A DNA stretch of 64,000 nt from Diphasiastrum complanatum (Eukaryota; Streptophyta; Lycopodiopsida; Lycopodiales; Lycopodiaceae). This document shows, piece by piece, positions 1-64,000 of the stretch. The stretch is from positions 21,020,709 through 21,084,708 of the forward strand of contig CM055103.1 in NCBI GenBank assembly GCA_029204225.1, in the 5' to 3' direction. The translations under genes and the position numbers were made by a program. The notes beneath the pieces were generated by a model. The model was not told the DNA's origin. It was given only the letters and a program-made list of their open reading frames with translations, and did no database searches. The stretch's first letter is position 1; each line of letters begins with the position of its first letter.

Positions 1-1217
1 GTTTTATCCTCCCTTGATGTGCATGTATTGTGATCATTCGGTCTTTTGATATAAGAATTATTATGTTAGTGGCCCAATTATATACAACCTTTGAAGCTCA
101 CATCCAAGGTCTTCCCAATAAGACTCGATAGCCATCATTTATGTCTAGGAGATGTAAGACCACACAGCTGAGCAATAATTTAATATTTTAAAAAACTTCT
201 ATCTTATTGATTTTGCACGGATTTCCAAGAGGAGTGCAGTCCAATTTTGGGCCAGTAAGTAATTTTTTATTGAACATCTCTATTTCTGTATTATGTGAAA
301 TGAAATCACACGGAACAGTATTGAATGACAGCAAACCGACAACAATTATGAAGATGAAGCATAAACATAAGCATCCCTTTAAACAGTCGTGTGTGTGTGT
401 GACTTCTGTGTCAGGAGTCTCTAATCTTCTTTCATAGGCCATCTGTAACAATGTCTATTGTTGTTTCAACTCCAATCTTAGATTGTAATCATTCCATCAT
501 GTCCACCATCGAATTAGGATTTAGTTAGTATTAAACTATTAAAAAAAACATTTGGCCATTAGTCTTTTCTCCACAAAAAAAAAGCAATCCGGGTCACGGA
601 TCGTTGACGTTTCAGAAAACTTTCATATTATCTATCTATTTATCATATATTAGAGACGCATCAAAACGGGTTCCGGCGCATTTGCATTTTGGAGAGACGC
701 TATTTGATTTTTTTTTTTAAACTAATAGCAATGTTTCAAGATACCCTAATTGGATTTCTTAAAATGCGGGCTGCAATTATGAATGTATCTTTAATCTATA
801 AGTCCCATACACAAAGTCTTTGTCCATCAACTTCATCATACATAGCATGGACCAAAACAGAATCAGTTCTTGCTTTCAATTCAAAACATGAAGTGTTTTT
901 TGTCCGAGACAACAAGCCCTCACAGAATGTTCATTTCACATATTTATCTTCTACTCCAACATTGCAGTGTGCATGAGACTTCTTACAAGACACAAATACC
1001 CAGTTCAGAAACATGTTACAACACGCTGAATTTCATCTTCATGAAAATGAAGGTGGCCTGCTTTCTTACTATTCGCAGACAAAGATCATGATTCCCTGGA
1101 ACTATTACTACATAGGCCTCTGAAATTTGTGTGCGATCTTTTAATGTCAACTATACTCCTGGAAAAGATTATAAACTTTTGGCCACACTAAATACCCGAC
1201 GTGGCTGCCATTGCTAG
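1..1217. other. Pelota 3' UTR and downstream flank
   Basis: AT-rich sequence downstream of the Pelota stop codon. It should hold the 3' UTR and polyadenylation site, but I could not fix the cleavage position. Short reading frames here look random, and no transposon is recognised. Confidence 0.6.
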
Positions 1218-62691
<61,474 letters not shown>

Positions 62692-63116
62692 CTGTAAATG
62701 CCACAACAACACAGGTAAGCATCAAAAATCTAAATGCAACTATAGAACAATTGCATTGCAGCTAAAATTCACTAGCATGCCTGCATATGTCAAAGAATAT
62801 TGCATCAGCTTTGTACTATTCCAATCCAAATCAAGAAGTCAATGAGGACTTCAAAGAGCTTCATACATAATCTTGCCCTTCCTTAAAATTCGAATAAAGC
62901 AGTTCATAAAAACAAACCTCATATATGTAACGTTGGTGGTGTGTGTGTGTATGTGTATGTGTACGTACAAATTTGATAAGTATTGTGAAATTTGTACACA
63001 ATCAAAAGAAATAAAATATTAGGCATGATACTTCAACGATTGAGGTCACCTCAACAATCGTCCTAAACAGAAGCAGTAAATATTCCTTCAAATTTTGACA
63101 GAGTCCTCTGCCAATG
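62692..63116. other. Pelota intron with short (GT)n
   Basis: Contains GTGTGTGTGT and related GT words at about 62936-62970. No preceding Pelota exon found. Confidence 0.55.
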
Positions 63117-63121
63117 TTCTA

Positions 63122-63487
63122 GCCATAGATGCAGCGAATCGCGATTCGCTGGTTTTGCGATTCGCGAATCGCGATTCTGCGAATCGCTGCAAAGAATCGT
63201 TTTCAAGAATCGTTGAAAAAAAAATAATATTTGTGCATTTCGGGCCTGGGAGGGAAAGGGAGAATCAGAGAGCCCAGGAGTTAATACACCTTAACTGGAC
63301 CATCCTGCACCCGAAACAGTTGGCAAACTACACAGTCATAATGCTCTCAATCAGAGCTTTCATCTGATACCCATTTTGCCTAAAAGAATTTCAAATTTTC
63401 AAAAAAAAAAAATCGATTCTGCACGATTCTCTGAAAAACCCGAAACGCGATTCTGAATCGCGATTTAGAATCGCGGTGCATCAATGG
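63122..63487. mobile_element. MITE-like element with GAATCGCGATTC-rich ends
   Basis: 366 bp bounded by TTCTA on both sides (63117-63121 and 63488-63492). The ends are imperfect inverted repeats, GCCATAGATGCAGCGAATCG and, reversed, CCATTGATGCACCGCGATTC. Several GAATCGCGATTC palindromes sit near each end. No transposase. The superfamily is not clear. Confidence 0.65.
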
Positions 63488-63492
63488 TTCTA

Positions 63493-64000
63493 ACACATCA
63501 AGGATCACATTCTTGGTTTTAAAACATATACATGTAACTTCTATAACCCGCTCATCTTGTTTTTTGCTCTCTCAAGAGAAACATTGCCCATTTTAAGACT
63601 TGATAAAACAAGATATGTCTCAAAGATACACCTAATCCAACAATACAATAGATGACATTTCCAATGGCATTTATGCCCCAATTATCAGAAAGTACAATAG
63701 CCTAATCATTCCATGACTATCTACTCATGCAATGATTGAGCAACAGCTGAACACCTCTCAGCAACTCCAAGCTCAATATCGTTTGATGGCTGCCCAGATG
63801 TGCAACTAGTAAATTGCCTTGATCTATGATCCTCAAATGTTCAATGCTCATCGTTGAGTGAATGATTCTTGCCCTCGCCATGAACACTAAAACAATTGTT
63901 CATTTGACCTTGGATGACAATTAAACAAATGTTGAATCTTGGCAAACACTACTATCAACATCGTCTCTATAGTGAATGTCAAGTGAACACTGATTGGTGA
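63493..64000. other. Pelota intron, no recognised content
   Basis: AT-rich intron sequence running to the end of the window. Confidence 0.5.

Noticed and set aside
188-1091. Several 70-95 residue open frames downstream of Pelota
   Set aside because: Both strands are open in AT-rich DNA, there is no recognisable motif, and the region is the Pelota 3' flank.
63095-63367. 90-residue frame near the right end
   Set aside because: It runs through the MITE-like palindromes and has no protein motif.

Overview
The window is a piece of a large, transposon-rich nuclear plant genome, and nearly all of it lies inside one host gene. On the minus strand I can join nine exons (1218-62691) that encode the last 224 residues of Pelota, the eRF1-like ribosome-rescue factor. 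All splice phases agree and the stop codon is present. The N-terminal third of the gene lies beyond position 64000. Three introns are tiny (106, 228 and 154 bp) and five are huge (14.6, 9.6, 20.2, 7.1 and 8.8 kb). The huge ones are filled with nested mobile elements. Giant introns, initiator-Met-tRNA primed LTR elements, a chromodomain Ty3 element, and an unusual LINE with a FVDFRKAFDSVP-type RT suggest a non-seed vascular plant such as a fern or lycophyte, or possibly a gymnosperm. The species cannot be fixed from the sequence.

Layout from left to right. 1-1217: 3' flank of Pelota. 1218-1504: last two Pelota exons. 1505-16089 (intron): a decayed LTR element with a coiled-coil reading frame (about 2.25-4.8 kb); then a minus-strand LINE (about 4.8-13.5 kb) split by a 7.46-kb compound LTR element with GGCGCC-rich LTRs (5428-12884, TSD TGAAC); then a second minus-strand LINE 3' end (13651-15222). 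16090-16184: exon. 16185-25811 (intron): a hAT-type element (about 17.75-25.6 kb) holding telomere-like motifs, 300-bp repeats, a large inverted repeat, an inserted LINE and the C-terminal half of a hAT transposase. 25812-26151: two exons. 26152-46334 (intron): a chain of plus-strand LINEs joined by (TC)n, a duplicated LINE segment, an almost complete chromovirus (31228-37912) and a non-coding LARD-like LTR element (40064-44584). 46335-46441: exon. 46442-53567 (intron): Ty1/copia remains, including an LTR followed directly by a primer-binding site. 53568-53823: two small exons. 53824-62615 (intron): head-to-head Ty3 fragments, a 360-bp triplet polypyrimidine tract, two LINE fragments joined tail to tail, and a copia RNase H fragment. 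62616-62691: exon, then intron with a MITE-like element at 63122-63487.

The most interesting system is the LINE family. Its 3' ends stop at a conserved GACRTTAATAA motif followed by (CT)n, and its 5' ends, full-length or truncated, start directly after (CT)n. A short stem-loop with base-pair covariation lies just upstream of the 3' tail. This suggests a non-LTR retrotransposon that targets, and is tailed by, CT/GA microsatellites and so builds LINE-(CT)n-LINE chains. A second candidate is a set of five repeated GTGCT...AGCAC stem-loops in the leader next to the primer-binding site of the GGCGCC element.

The sequence gives some relative timing. LINEs came first. A LINE segment was then duplicated, with both copies sharing the same disabling lesions. 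After that the chromovirus entered one copy and the LARD element entered the other. All four nonsense codons in the chromovirus fit C-to-T change at CAG or CGA, as expected from plant cytosine methylation. Coordinates of decayed elements are approximate; Pelota exon borders are exact by splice phase.
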